Below the pieces are notes generated by a model. That model had not been told where the DNA came from and did not search any database. It was given only the letters and a program-made list of their open reading frames with translations. Below, piece by piece: positions 22,467 through 33,559 of a stretch of DNA of 64,000 nt (its first letter is position 1; each line of letters starts with the position of its first letter). Position numbers and translations under genes: made by a program. Origin of the DNA: Amylostereum areolatum (lineage: Eukaryota; Basidiomycota; Agaricomycetes; Russulales; Stereaceae); contig SAXG01000021.1 in assembly GCA_012932865.1 (NCBI GenBank), positions 124,001-188,000 on the forward strand, written 5' to 3'.

Positions 22467-22601
22467 TTACTCTGCAAGATATGGTTAGAAGGTCGCAAAG
22501 AACCGTAGAATAGTTGATAGACACGCACTGGAGCGAGCCCTCATCTTTCGGCGTTTGCGTCTGAGTCTGCGGGAGCGCTTCTTCTTCCACTTCTCTCTCA
22601 T
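22467..22601 (-). CDS. RPL41: Ribosomal protein eL41 (25 residues)
   Basis: The smallest ribosomal protein, of the 60S subunit. Exon 1 (22529-22601, 73 nt) encodes M-R-E-K-W-K-K-K-R-S-R-R-L-R-R-K-R-R-K-M and R-A-R-S. After a 57-nt intron, the coding part of exon 2 is only AG-TAA (22467-22471), completing the last Lys and the stop. Residues match the almost invariant Arg/Lys helix of eL41. The start codon directly follows a strong acceptor (ctctccag then A-ATG), so a 5' UTR intron of about 50 nt probably precedes it. Divergent from the next gene. Very high confidence despite its size. Confidence 0.95.
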
Positions 22602-23028
22602 TCTGGAGAGTCCATTAGCGAGATGAAATGACGGAAAAATGAAGAGGAAACGCACGTTGTTCGTGATAGAGAGTGTTAAGGGAGCGGCTGGGTCACTGCC
22701 CCCAGCCTTATAGTACGGATCGCCGGCCCGTGGTAAACTGTACAGTTTACTTACCACAGTCATCAGTCACGTGCAATAAAGCCTGTCCCAACGCCGTTCC
22801 ATGATGCCGCCGGTTGAGGCTCGCAGATGAATTGGCCAACTCATCATCCTCACCCAAGTAGACACCAATCCATCGTTCGGATACATCGCATACTACAATC
22901 CATCCATTGATAATTCGAGCAACTCTGGCATAACGATTTCATATCGTGTCGTGTCAAGTCACATCCCCTGCGTTAGGACCGCGGCGCGTAACGCATTACA
23001 CTTTCTTTACGCGTCGTACCGTACTACC
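22602..23028. other. Divergent promoter region, eL41 and next gene
   Basis: 427 bp between two outward-facing start codons. It probably includes the eL41 5' UTR intron (about 22603-22655). No coding pattern. Confidence 0.5.
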
Positions 23029-24194
23029 ATGGGTAAACGCAAAGTGGTCCCTGCTGCTCTGCACTCTGAACTTTCCGAATACGCTTCGCTCATCCGGGTA
23101 CTACGCACAAATTCTACTTTAGATGTCGCCTCTCAACTCACTCGGCAACACACACCACTGTCATCAACCCCCAATCGGTCACACCAACATCCCTCCCCCA
23201 CATCACCTTCCGTCGCTCCTACCGAGGCCACATCGATATCCAAAGGAAAAGGCCGTGCTAGCACCACGAACAACGAGTCCCCCAAATCGAGGGATACGTG
23301 GACGCGATGGCCATTGCTTGCCGAGGAGGTACACGTACCAGAGTGGGACTTCCAAGAGGAGATTCGCCTACTTGCGCATCAGTCTCTCGATCTCCATACC
23401 TGGTCGTTCCCTCCACCTTGGCGCGATCCTCAAACTCCACGCGGCTGAACTCCCCAACGCTCTCCATTCCGGATGAAGAGTCTGACGACGATACAGATAA
23501 TCTCCTTCCCGAAGACTCCGTGCGCGCTCTGGCAGACGTTGCAGTCATCTCATCTCGAACGTGTCCTGGCTGCTTTTGTCGCATACGTGCCACAAGCGGA
23601 GAAGAGCTCTCAGAACCGATACAAGCCTATAGGTTGGGAGATGGTGCTCAAGGTCGCCGAGTGCGGCCGGACTCGCGGACGATCAGTCAGTTGTCAATTA
23701 TCTTGCGTTCAGTAATAACCTGTGTTATTCATTTTCGTTCCTATATCAGGGTGGTTAAAAGCTTGCAAGACCGTCTCGAACGTATATATCCTCGCAGCTC
23801 CTATCCTTGTTTGTTACTTCTTTCACGCTGTCGGAATCTAACTGACCTCAGTTGTAGACGTTGACCGCATCGCGTACTCGGCTTCGCACTGTAGTCAAAA
23901 CTGCTGATGCGCTTGATGCTTATGACTTGGACATCTTGACAATCCCGGGTGCTGAAGGACCTCGAAAACGTGACGCTCCTTTCGCTTCACCTTCCTGTTG
24001 CATAAACCTCTCGTTCTAATATTATCCTAGGTAAACGAGGCCAATACGTCCGGTCAGGCAAATACGCTGGCAACAACCGCAATAAGAAATATCGGCAGTC
24101 TACAGAGCCCCTATCCGAGGACAATGCTCCGTCCACCAACAGCCATCCTATGTCCCGCGCTCTCATCCAGTGGCAGATACCTTCAACAGGATAG
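23029..24194 (+). CDS. Unassigned protein, possibly Rrn9-like (RNA polymerase I factor)
   Basis: Starts M-G-K-R-K-V-V-P-A-A-L-H-S-E-L-S-E-Y. The first exon ends in a block W-T-R-W-P-L-L...V-P-E-W-D-F-Q-E-E-I that recalls the opening of Rrn9-type domains, though I am not certain. Further exons: D-E-E-S-D-D-D-T-D-N-L-L-P-E-D-S, then W-Q-T-L-Q-S-S-H-L-E-R-V-L-A-A-F and G-W-E-M-V-L-K-V-A-E-C-G-R, L-Q-D-R-L-E-R-I-Y, L-D-A-Y-D-L-D, and a basic final exon K-R-G-Q-Y-V-R-S-G-K-Y ending at 24194. One frame change (one base fewer) is needed near 23519-23530. Function not shown by the sequence. Confidence 0.5.
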
Positions 24195-24604
24195 CAGACA
24201 GCCAGCGGCATAATTACAAGATACTCCTGCCATGAAATTCCCGACGCCCCCCCCCCCCCCCCCCGCTCCGACGCCCAAACCTTCGCCATGTACTACCACA
24301 CCGTTCACGAGTACACTGATCAACGGGAGACTTTAGAAGCTCAACGTCCGGACACAGAACATAAGTACTAATCAAATGTTCACTGGACGCTGCGCCAGGA
24401 GTCGGGACGCATCAAACTGGTTACTGCTCGGACATACTGTATGTACGATTCAGCTGCTCTGGCTGCTCGTCGACCAGCTATTGCACAAGTCTTGCATATT
24501 GCATATCTTCTTCCCACTAGTCCTTAGAACCAAAATCACATCGCTGTCATTACTTATGCATGCGTGTTAAAATCTGTAGGTGGACATAGCCCCTTGTCGA
24601 GCTT
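24195..24604. other. Spacer with a 20-base C run
   Basis: Holds the poly-C run at 24245-24264. The flanking genes converge, so this is probably 3' UTR sequence of both. Confidence 0.5.
24245..24264 (+). repeat. Homopolymer of 20 C
   Basis: Uninterrupted C run shortly after the preceding stop codon. True length is uncertain because such runs are hard to sequence. Confidence 0.85.
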
Positions 24605-25534
24605 TCAGAACGAATTTGTCCCGCTCATAACTTCGTATAACCCTTCAACCTGCCTCCTTCCTAATCTCTCACTCCAAAACTGCATGATCGGTGCCCACTC
24701 GTCTTTGGAACGCGGCATACCTTCGCCACTCCTCCGTACCTCCCTTACATCCGAGAAGCCTTTTTTGAAGGCAGCTATCGCACTTCGCCGGCATGGCAGA
24801 TTCTGAGGGAGCCGGACGAAAGAAAACGAGAACGGGCGTTGGACACGGGTGTGTGAGAGTGGGGTAGGAAACTAGTGGTCCTGCGACGGTGACGACCGAG
24901 CCAAGGGCGAGTTGTCGTGTGGAGGAGGTTGACGGTTGCCCCCGCCACCATTTGAGGGCGCTTTCAGCAGCAACGGTGCCACCTTGAGCAAAGCCAAAAA
25001 TGTGAATGCGATGTGGAGGCCAGAGGCAATCGGTGATCAAATGGGAGAGGACAACAGAGAGAAGATCGAGGGCGGGTGTAGGGTTGGGAGATGCGAGCAG
25101 TTCGCCCAGCATATCAAACGAATTGTACCATTGGAAAGCTTGCTCATATAGATATGGAATCCTTAACAAAGAGAGAGTGAGGGGTCATGAACAGGATACG
25201 GGCGAGGGCAAGAACAGATGGGACGTACTGTTCGGGGGCGCGTAAGGCGAGAGTTGCGGTCTGAGGTAGTTTGAAAGAACGACCGAGTTTTCCAAACGGG
25301 GTGTGGGTGTCTCCTGTTGTGACGGCCTGTGAGATCTGTGAAGATGAAGGCGGATAAAGGTGCTTGAGTACCTAGGCCGTGGAGGAGGAGAAGTAAGTTC
25401 TCGTCCGTGCCATCATCGCTAGGAGAATATGTGAAGGGGACGCCGATAGCTGTAGATTTTGGGTGGGGTTTCGCCCTAGGACCTGAGGACGATGGGACCG
25501 GGCGGACGTGGTAGTCTGGGTCAGAAGACATCAT
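24605..25534 (-). CDS. Phospholipase/carboxylesterase-like alpha/beta hydrolase, nucleophile replaced
   Basis: Starts M-M-S-S-D-P-D-Y-H-V-R-P-V-P. The first exon ends in the beta-strand and oxyanion segment E-N-L-L-L-L-L-H-G-L-G. The next exon gives D-T-H-T-P-F-G-K-L-G-R...L-P-Q-T-A-T-L-A-L-R-A-P-E-Q, then an exon with I-P-Y-L-Y-E-Q-A-F-Q-W-Y and the nucleophile-elbow segment I-H-I-F-G-F-A-Q-G-G-T-V-A-A-E. The usual Gly-x-Ser-x-Gly is Gly-Phe-Ala-Gln-Gly here. The C-terminus reads E-G-M-P-R-S-K-D-E-W-A-P-I-M-Q-F-W-S-E-R-L in a frame one base off from the upstream part; the break is at about 24780-24800. The fold resembles the phospholipase/carboxylesterase family. Whether it is active is doubtful. 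Confidence 0.65.
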
Positions 25535-26351
25535 TGTATGCGGCTACGGGTAAGTAGGAGGCTTGTTGTTGAGGAGTTTTTGGTATGTATGTACATTGAT
25601 CAGCTTTTGAGAAAGTGATGGAAATGACGTACGGAGTCTAGACGCCGGTACTTATGGACCTCCAAGTTTTTAGTACTCGCGAGATCTTCCTTGTATTTGT
25701 TTTCAAGAGTCAAGGGGGCTTGGACGGCTCGGTTACATAGAATGCGATGATGTCAACTTGCAGCCGAGTTACATACACAGACTCTTGAAATCAGTATGTG
25801 CGCAGTTGCTACTTACAGTGTACCTGCATGTTCTCCTTCTCGACGCCCTCGTCGGCATTAATTGCGGTTCGCACATTCTCCTATGTAACGCCATGCTTTG
25901 ATCTTATAACAAAACGCGTCAGAAATTTTCGGTTGTCGGTGAGTCGTCGCTCTCTCGACACGGCATGGATGTGACGCTGAACCATTCTATCTTTGCAGGC
26001 ATGAGGACACTGAATCACTTGAGGGTAGTGGGTATATAAGAATGACAGCGCCGTTACTCAAGGTGTGGTTGGGCACCGTTCGGTTGTGACTGCTGACCAC
26101 AAGAGTGGGGCATTTCAGCTTTGGGGATGGTGAAGACGGCTTCCAGTTCTCGGGACATCTCGTCACAAGGCTGCTATCCCATGACCTTCCGGGCCAAACG
26201 CTCTGGAAGATCGGATTCTCCTTTGGTGGGTGACCGATCCTCTTGCCCACCTGACGGTGCGCAAGTTCAAAGTCGGGCTCGTCATCCAAGGCTATAAGGA
26301 TGTGGGCCACGCTGCTTTCACGGCCTACACTTCCTCCCTTCTGTGTGGCAG
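25535..26351. other. Intergenic region before the carboxylesterase gene
   Basis: Short minus-strand open frames occur (about 25987-26361) but have no recognisable domain. I see no supported gene. Confidence 0.45.
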
Positions 26352-28459
26352 ATGTGGGCAAAGACGCCTTTTAAAACAACGTATCTCGCTTGTGCATTGA
26401 TTTTCCAAGATGTTTCTGCCTCCGCTATTCCCATCGTCGACCTGGGCTATGTTCGCTATCGAGGCAATCTAACCTTCCCGGACTCCGTGGCCTACCTAGG
26501 TATACCATATGCAGAGCCTCCAGTTGGCGACGGGCGTTTCCGCGCTCCTGCGCCTCTCAACATCTCGCGTGTGCGGTCGGAGGCTGGCGGCCAGGTCATG
26601 AACCTCACCAGTTACCCTGATTTTTGTATCCAGGGTACGACAGGGAGTGGGTTTACACTACGTGTCGCACGTATATTTCTGATTCTTTGGATCTGTTTAG
26701 GTGGGGATGCCGGAGGTGCGGGGAGTGAAGACTGCCTCAAGATCGATGTGTATGCACCCTTGGGCGCAGGAAAAGATGACAACCGTGAGTTACGGCCCTA
26801 CTTATTCCTGTTGTGATAGTGAACACGACTAATACATCGTAGTCCCTGTACTTGTATACATTCATGGAGGCGGTTCGTCCTCATCTCTCGCATCTACGTG
26901 CCCTCTGAGCGAATATGGTCTAGGTTACACCTACGGAAATCCGGCAAACTGGCCGTTCAATCACTGGATCCATCAAAGCCAGTCCGTCGTGGTTGTATCA
27001 GTTCGTTATCGACTCGACTCCTTTGGCTTCCTAGCCACGCCCGAATTCTCAGACTCTCGAAATGGCGACTTCAACGTAGGCTTTCGTGACCAAATCCAGG
27101 CTCTCAAGTGGGTCAAGGCGCATATTTCTTCCTTCGGCGGCGACCCAAATAAAGTTACCATCAACGGCGAAAGTGCGGGCGGTTCCTCCGTTGAGTTACA
27201 CTTGGTCGCTCACGAGAAAGAAACATTATTCGCGCGGGCCATCGCACAGAGTGTATATCGCACGCCGCTACCAACTCCGGAAGAGCAGAAAGTACGTCCT
27301 TTCTCATCATCATTTCTGTCCACGCGTTCATGTGCCTATTTCCTCATACTTAGCCGCTTTTTGACGTCTATACCGAGGCGGCCGGGTGTCCCTCAGGATC
27401 TGCGAAAGACCAATTGGCATGTCTTCGTAAAGCGTCTGTTAGCGCCTTGGCTCGCGCGCAGGATAAGGTTACCTCGTTTGCCCCGTGTGTCTGTTCTGTC
27501 CGCCCCTTTGTCCTATGCTCATTCCGTCTCTCAGGGCCACGACTTACAATGCATTCCACCCGGTATTAGACGGCCAGCTTTTGACCGACTACCCCACTCG
27601 TTCCATAGTTCGGGGAGAGTTCCGCCAGGTTCCTTTGATGGTTGGGTATGTCTTCTCTATATAAATTTCTCCACGAGAAATGACCGCCTCACTACCGACA
27701 GTGCAACTTCGGATGAGGTCTTGACTGACACGACTGTCCTGGGAGCTGCTCTTCAAGCCATGTTCCCTGCTGTCACGAACACAACTGTTGCTCGTTTTGA
27801 GGCCGTGTACCCTGTCACGGCCTATGCCAATGAGTCGGATAGAAACCGGGTTGCGCTCGGCGAGTCACAGCTAATCTGCGCCGTAAGGGAATGCGTTCTT
27901 CCTTTTTATACGCGGTATTGAATCGCGTGTTCAATAGCGATCTATCATGGGCAATGCTTGGAGGAAATCGAACCCCACTTTCACCTATCGCTACAACCAA
28001 GCAAATCCTACCGGAAGCGATCTCGTGCATGTAGGGCACGCCGCTGAGAACTGGATGATGTTCTTAGGCACGAATACCGGGTATGTTCGAACTTCCCCGT
28101 TCTTTCTCCTTACCCTTTGTTCCCTATACGCTCGTAGCTGAATGCACTTCTTACCCCGCCCTGACAGATTCAACGGTTCGACCACGTTCTCCCCGATGAC
28201 ACCCACGGAAACCGCTTTCGCCGAAGAATTGATCGCGTACTGGCTGTCGTTTGTCCGTTCCGGAAACCCAAACACCTTCAAACTGGACCGTTCGCCCGAG
28301 TGGAGGGCGTTTACTAGTGGTGATAAGGCGAGGATAGTATTGCAGCAGGGTCCTAACAAGACGACGACGGAAAGCGGAAGCTTCCTTGAGGTGGAAGATG
28401 GCGGCCAAACAAAGAGGTGTGCGTTCGTGGCGAGTGTTGTTGGGGAGGAACAGAATTGA
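26352..28459 (+). CDS. Secreted type B carboxylesterase/lipase
   Basis: Serine esterase of the cholinesterase-like alpha/beta hydrolase family, probably secreted. The N-terminus M-W-A-K-T-P-F-K-T-T-Y-L-A-C-A-L-I-F with a small-residue end fits a signal peptide. Family motifs: V-A-Y-L-G-I-P-Y-A-E-P-P-V-G-D-G-R-F, S-E-D-C-L-K-I-D-V-Y-A-P, P-V-L-V-Y-I-H-G-G-G (oxyanion hole), V-V-V-S-V-R-Y-R-L-D-S-F-G-F-L, and G-E-S-A-G-G-S-S with the nucleophilic Ser. The acid is likely Glu in T-S-D-E-V-L and the His lies in V-G-H-A-A-E-N-W. At least six short introns split it. Several N-x-S/T sites suggest glycosylation. Substrate cannot be told from the sequence. The exon around 27340-27660 is the least sure in frame. 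Confidence 0.85.
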
Positions 28460-30438
28460 ATGCTGCAAGTCGAGCTTGCCAGCGAGCATCTTTGTCTTTG
28501 TCGAGATGATCAGCCCGAAGCCTGTTTGTATGAGAGGTTTAAGACCTGCAAGGCTTAGTATCGACGCTAGATGAAGGACTGCCTGGATGGATGGGAGTGC
28601 GTGGCAAGGCAGCAAATATCTCTTTTATCAATGCATGCTAATCGTTTAATCGTCGGGCGGCAGCACCCTTCCTAGCTTCGTTGCTCCCGACAATTCTCCT
28701 CAGAGTTCCACGCAAATTTCTTTTCGCGACAGTCTTTGTCCCGCATACGCTCAACTCCGGACGTCGGGCTGGCTATCACGTTCCTGTTCCCCGGAACTTC
28801 ACATACCCAGTGAGCATCCGTGTGTACTCACGGTGGTATACGAAGTACAGATTTTCGGAGTCATAGTACACCTCCCAAGCTTAAAGTCGTTCCGCGGGAG
28901 GTTGTCTGAGACGAAAACCGTAGCCATGGGAAATTTTCGTCGCACCTGTCACAGTCACAAGTGGGTGACGAACCGATTCAATTGGTACAGTACTTATATC
29001 CCTCTTGAATTGGCGCTGTCACCAAATGGTGGAAAGTTCAGGAAGGTGAGACGGTACCGAGGACACGAGGCTCTCACTCCTTGCCATTGTAATCATATCT
29101 ATTACAGAAGACTTCTTTATGCTGACGTGCCCATGCATCCCCAGTGGCGCAGATGTTGTACTCGTTGCTGGGCATTTTGAATACCAGGACTGGCTGTATC
29201 TAAGACCACGGTTTCACGTTCATCTCTGACTTCATGGCAGGGACTGATCAATCGCTCAGACCAACCTGAGTACGTAGCCTCAGCCTCTCAAGCCTTTAAG
29301 TTTCAGGCTCTGCCAGTCCAAATCTGACAGTTGGGGAGAATAGAAGCCGCTCTATTTGTAGTACTTAAGAGTGCATACTCGCTGTGACTCAGGAACCCTG
29401 GATGATGGGCACCCCGGCGTTAATGCCATTGTTCTTCATATGGAGCTCCGGGATGATTTTGAGAACCACGCTGACTGAAAGACCGGCGAAAGTAGTGTCT
29501 TACAATTGGTTGACCATGTCATCGGTGAGAGCTCCCCACAATGTTCAGCGTCTCGTTTGCTCCTTCTGGCAAGCCGCGGGCCGCGCGGCGTGTCCGGCGA
29601 CTCCTAGTAAGGAACTTTTCACCCAGTTTTAGAGGACCAAGTTTCAGTTTTGCAATGCCGCCGCAAGCTTTGACAATGACACAGAAGTGCCACGAAACGG
29701 TGAGCTAAACCTAAACTTTAGGTTGATTCTCCGGCTTTCTTTCCCCTTATGGGAATATAGCCCTCTCGATTACTTGCGATATTTTAATATTATTTAATCG
29801 ATTTGTTTTTGAATGATAAATGATCTTGTCTAATTTCAAACAGCTAAGTTAAGGACATAAACTATAAGGACAGTACAGTGTATTATAATCAAGTCTACAC
29901 TCCGAAGTACTGTAGACGGAGAATGTCAGCTACGATGTAAAGGTATCAAGGAGCAAAGGGGACGTACCGTGCGCTCACCCAATGTCTGATAATAGGGCCT
30001 CTAAGATACCATGGATGTCAGTTCGCGGTCAAACTCGAAAGAAAAGTACACGCACCTTGAACTTCTCGAAGTCGCGTCTCCGGTTGTTGGAGAGGCTGGC
30101 TGAGGGCGAGGTTTGGCCCTCGCAGCCCTTCGAGTTTCGACACCCATTACACTGCTAATATGCGGAGTAGTAGACTCGGAGCCTGGACATAGATCATCGC
30201 ATCGAGCACATGAAACAGCGTGGGTTTCCTCGATGCGCCCTGACCCTGGGTCGAAGCCGTTCAAAGTTCAGAAGCGGTAGGGCGTGCCTAATTGGACTCC
30301 TCACCATCGTGTATCCGAACCGACCCTCGTAATTATACATTGCCATGTGGACAGCGGTAACGTATAAAAGTATGGCGAAGTCGGACGGAATTTATCGTCC
30401 TCCCGGCGACCATCGCCCCCTTCAAGTTCGATCAGATA
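28460..30438. other. Long region without a recognised gene
   Basis: About 2 kb. An AT-rich stretch lies at 29760-29900, below the GC level of the surroundings. A short coding-like piece around 29390-29600 (D-D-G-H-P-G-V-N-A-I-V-L-H-M-E-L-R-D-D-F-E-N-H) is interrupted by stops and may be a gene relic; I could not assign it. Confidence 0.4.
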
Positions 30439-33312
30439 ATGGGTGTTCTGTCGGCGTCGGTTACCGCCTTGCTTCTTCTGGTGACTTCGTACTCCGGACT
30501 GCCTGTCGTTGCCACCTCCGGACCCCGATCCCCTTCCGAAACTGACCCTTGTACCAGCATCTCAGGCAGTCTATTTGCCAGACCTGCGGACGCGCTCGCT
30601 TGTCAGAGGTCATTCGTTTTCAACGAGACCTTGCGACAAAATGTCCTGTCCGTCGTTGAAGGGGTATTCGATTTTTTTACCTTCGAGGATTACTACGTGA
30701 ACTCCCCCCCGCCGTTCCAATCGTCCACGGTCAACATTCGTGCCGAGATACAACGAATCAATTCCACACATTACGATGTGAGTGCGATCGCGTTACAGCT
30801 CCAGGCTCGAACTTGACTCACCTTTGTAGACTGATTATGATTTCAATCGTGATCTCTACAACTTCGTAAACCGTCTCAACGACGGGCATACGCGTACGTG
30901 TTGGTGGTCGGGATTGACGTCTTTTGTCTAACGTTGGTATAACGACGGCTGATCACAGAATGGGTTCCCAATTGTTATACCACGTGGGAGAACCTTTTGC
31001 CTACACCCATCGTTTCGCTGGATGTCGATGGCGCCGAGAACATTTACATCGTTCCAGATGCTGTGGACTTTGTTTCGCTCATCCCACCCGGCTTCACCAG
31101 CTTCTATGACTCGATTGGTTTAGACTGGCGCCGCCTTGCAGGGGCCAAGGTGCTTCAAATTGAAGGAATGGATCCATATGACTACGTCGACACTATCGCG
31201 GATACATTCTCTGGCAACTTTCTGGACCACGGCGTTCGCATCAATAGCGTGTACAGCGGATATCGGCTTCAAGGCTCGTCGTTCTCGCAGAAGTTTGGCG
31301 ACTTCGCAGGACAACTTTTCTCGACAACGGACAACGTTACCTTCGTATTGATCCCCGCCAATGCTACTACAGAGGAGACCGTGACGGTGCCCTATCTGAT
31401 GGTTTTTATGGGTGACGGGTTCACAGACAGTGAATCGTAGTAAGCTTCATTGAGCTTCATTGACGGAGTCCGCGCTGACACGCTTCCTCGGTGAAGTTGG
31501 GCCAATAATTGTGCAGCAAATGGCGACACAAACGGCGTGGATAAGCGCCTTCAGGCGTCGCTCGTCGCGCCGAAACGTCTATCACCTCGTGCCGTCGTTC
31601 GGTCACCCGCGGATGCCATTGGATTACCATCGACTTTTCAGCCAAGTCTTCCGCCGGTGAACAGCCCAGATGGAGTCGTACAGTCGTACATCCTCCCCGA
31701 CGCAAAGACGGGGGTGGTGAGTAGTCTAATTCAACTGTTTGCGCGATGTCAAGGCGGGCTGACGGGTCTCACGGGTAGATATTCGTGGGTTCTTTTGAAG
31801 GAGACCAAGCGGAGTTTGAGAGCGACATCGCTACGGCCGTCTCAGCTTTCAAACATGCTGGCGTAGATCGCGTGCTTATTGACCTGTCAAACAATCCTGG
31901 TACATATTCCTGGTAATCTCCAAAGCCCCATTAGAGTTAACTCCCCGCAGGTGGCTTCATCTGTTTAGGTTTTTTCCTCCACTCTTACCTCGCGGGAGGA
32001 GCCTTTGGATATCCGTGAGTTAGTGTCTTGTTCTGTAGGATGGTATATTAACTTTTGAATGATATGATAGGGCTTTTGAAAGCACTATACGGGCGCATCC
32101 CCTCGCCATGAAGATATCTCAGGCGGATCTCCTCAATGGGATATCACCAGCGCTCGCCTATTACGCACCTGGATCCTGTGAGTCACCAACGCCGTACATC
32201 ACACCTTTGTTGCTAAGTCTGGGATTCTCCAGTCGCGTTCTTGAACAATAGTGTCATCCCTTCAGATCTTAACTTCCTTGCTTCTGCATTTAGTTTGAAG
32301 ATCAATAATCAAATTGATTCAATATCCCAACCTCTTCATGTAGGAACCCCCTCGAGATCTTTGATGTCATGGGCTATACCTGCTCATGCTATGGTTTCAT
32401 CAGGACATTTGTTCATTTAACACACCCATCCCTGCGACTCCCCCATTTGACCTAAAGTGCGTACCTAGGCCTCCTATCGTCCCTATGCGTGCTGACTCGA
32501 AGTAGGAACGTCGCCATAGGTAAATCAAGCGACTAGTACCATTTTCGATCACGTTCTCATCCACTTTCATAGTCAGCAACGGCAACTGCGCCTCAACGTG
32601 CGCCATGTTTAGCACCTTGATGTTCGAGAGACATAACTCCACCATCGCGGTGTTTGGTGGGAAAACGGGCCTCGACATGGAATATAAAGGTGAGCTCATC
32701 TCCTGGACCAAAAAAGCGCGTTCTAAATCTTCATAGGCATGGCGGGAAACCAAGTGTTGGACTGGACGGAGCTGGATTCAGAGATCAAGACGGCCGGTTT
32801 GAAAGACGTACGTTATTGGTTCTTCCGCAATGTGGCGAGTGCTTAACCCGGCGTCTCTTGACCAGGACCCTCTGGCTCCGCCTGACCTGTGAGCTTGAAT
32901 TTGGGTTATACAGCTTTTTTGAAAAGGCTGAATAACATGTGTATCCCAGACTAGTAAACGCAAACATGCGGTAAGCCAATTACCTATCATGTTACGTTCC
33001 AGGCCGTGGTTTGACATGGCATCGGTAGCCACAATTGGAGGACAGCGTACAGCTGGCTGGACGAGAGCACACCTATCGGTATGTTCCACTGGATCCATAG
33101 ACCTTGGAAGGTGGACTGACGAACTTCAGAATATCGTTCGGAGCACCCAACATGTGAATGGTCCATAACCGTACGCCAACATACCGAATACTGATCGAAC
33201 TGCATATATTCTAGTGCGGTTCCCCTACACCATGGACACCTACATCGATCCTCAGGCAACTCTGGATATTCGCGTGCGTGATCAGCTGCACATTTGCCTC
33301 GCAGACTGCTGA
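30439..33312 (+). CDS. Secreted S41-like (tail-specific protease family) peptidase
   Basis: Basidiomycete extracellular protein related to S41 serine peptidases. M-G-V-L-S-A-S-V-T-A-L-L-L-L-V-T-S forms a signal peptide. It is followed by D-P-C-T-S-I-S-G and C-Q-R-S-F, D-Y-Y-V-N-S-P-P-P-F, R-L-N-D-G-H-T-R, W-V-P-N-C-Y-T-T-W-E-N, then V-L-Q-I-E-G-M-D-P-Y-D-Y-V and V-L-I-D-L-S-N-N-P-G-G-F-I-C-L-G. The probable catalytic segment is N-V-A-I-V-S-N-G-N-C-A-S-T-C-A-M-F, created by splicing across an intron at about 32517-32571, and is followed by G-M-A-G-N-Q-V-L and R-F-P-Y-T-M-D-T-Y. Roughly a dozen exons. Ser in N-G-N-C-A-S is the candidate nucleophile. The final exon end is tentative. The neighbouring esterase is also secreted. 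Confidence 0.75.
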
Positions 33313-33559
33313 TGAACTATCAGCGCGAGCCAGATATTTGGCGACTAGATCTTACACTATTCGAACTTTCACTCATCTGCCACCCCACCTAACGCTTCAG
33401 CCTTTTTGTATCTCATTGTGCCACAGATTTCCAATGATCGGGCACAGTGCACGTAACTTGATATACCCTGTCTGTACTCTATCATTCTTCGCACTGCTTT
33501 CGCATCCTGCTTGTAAATTATGACTACTAAACATATACAGTACAATATACTTGCCCACG

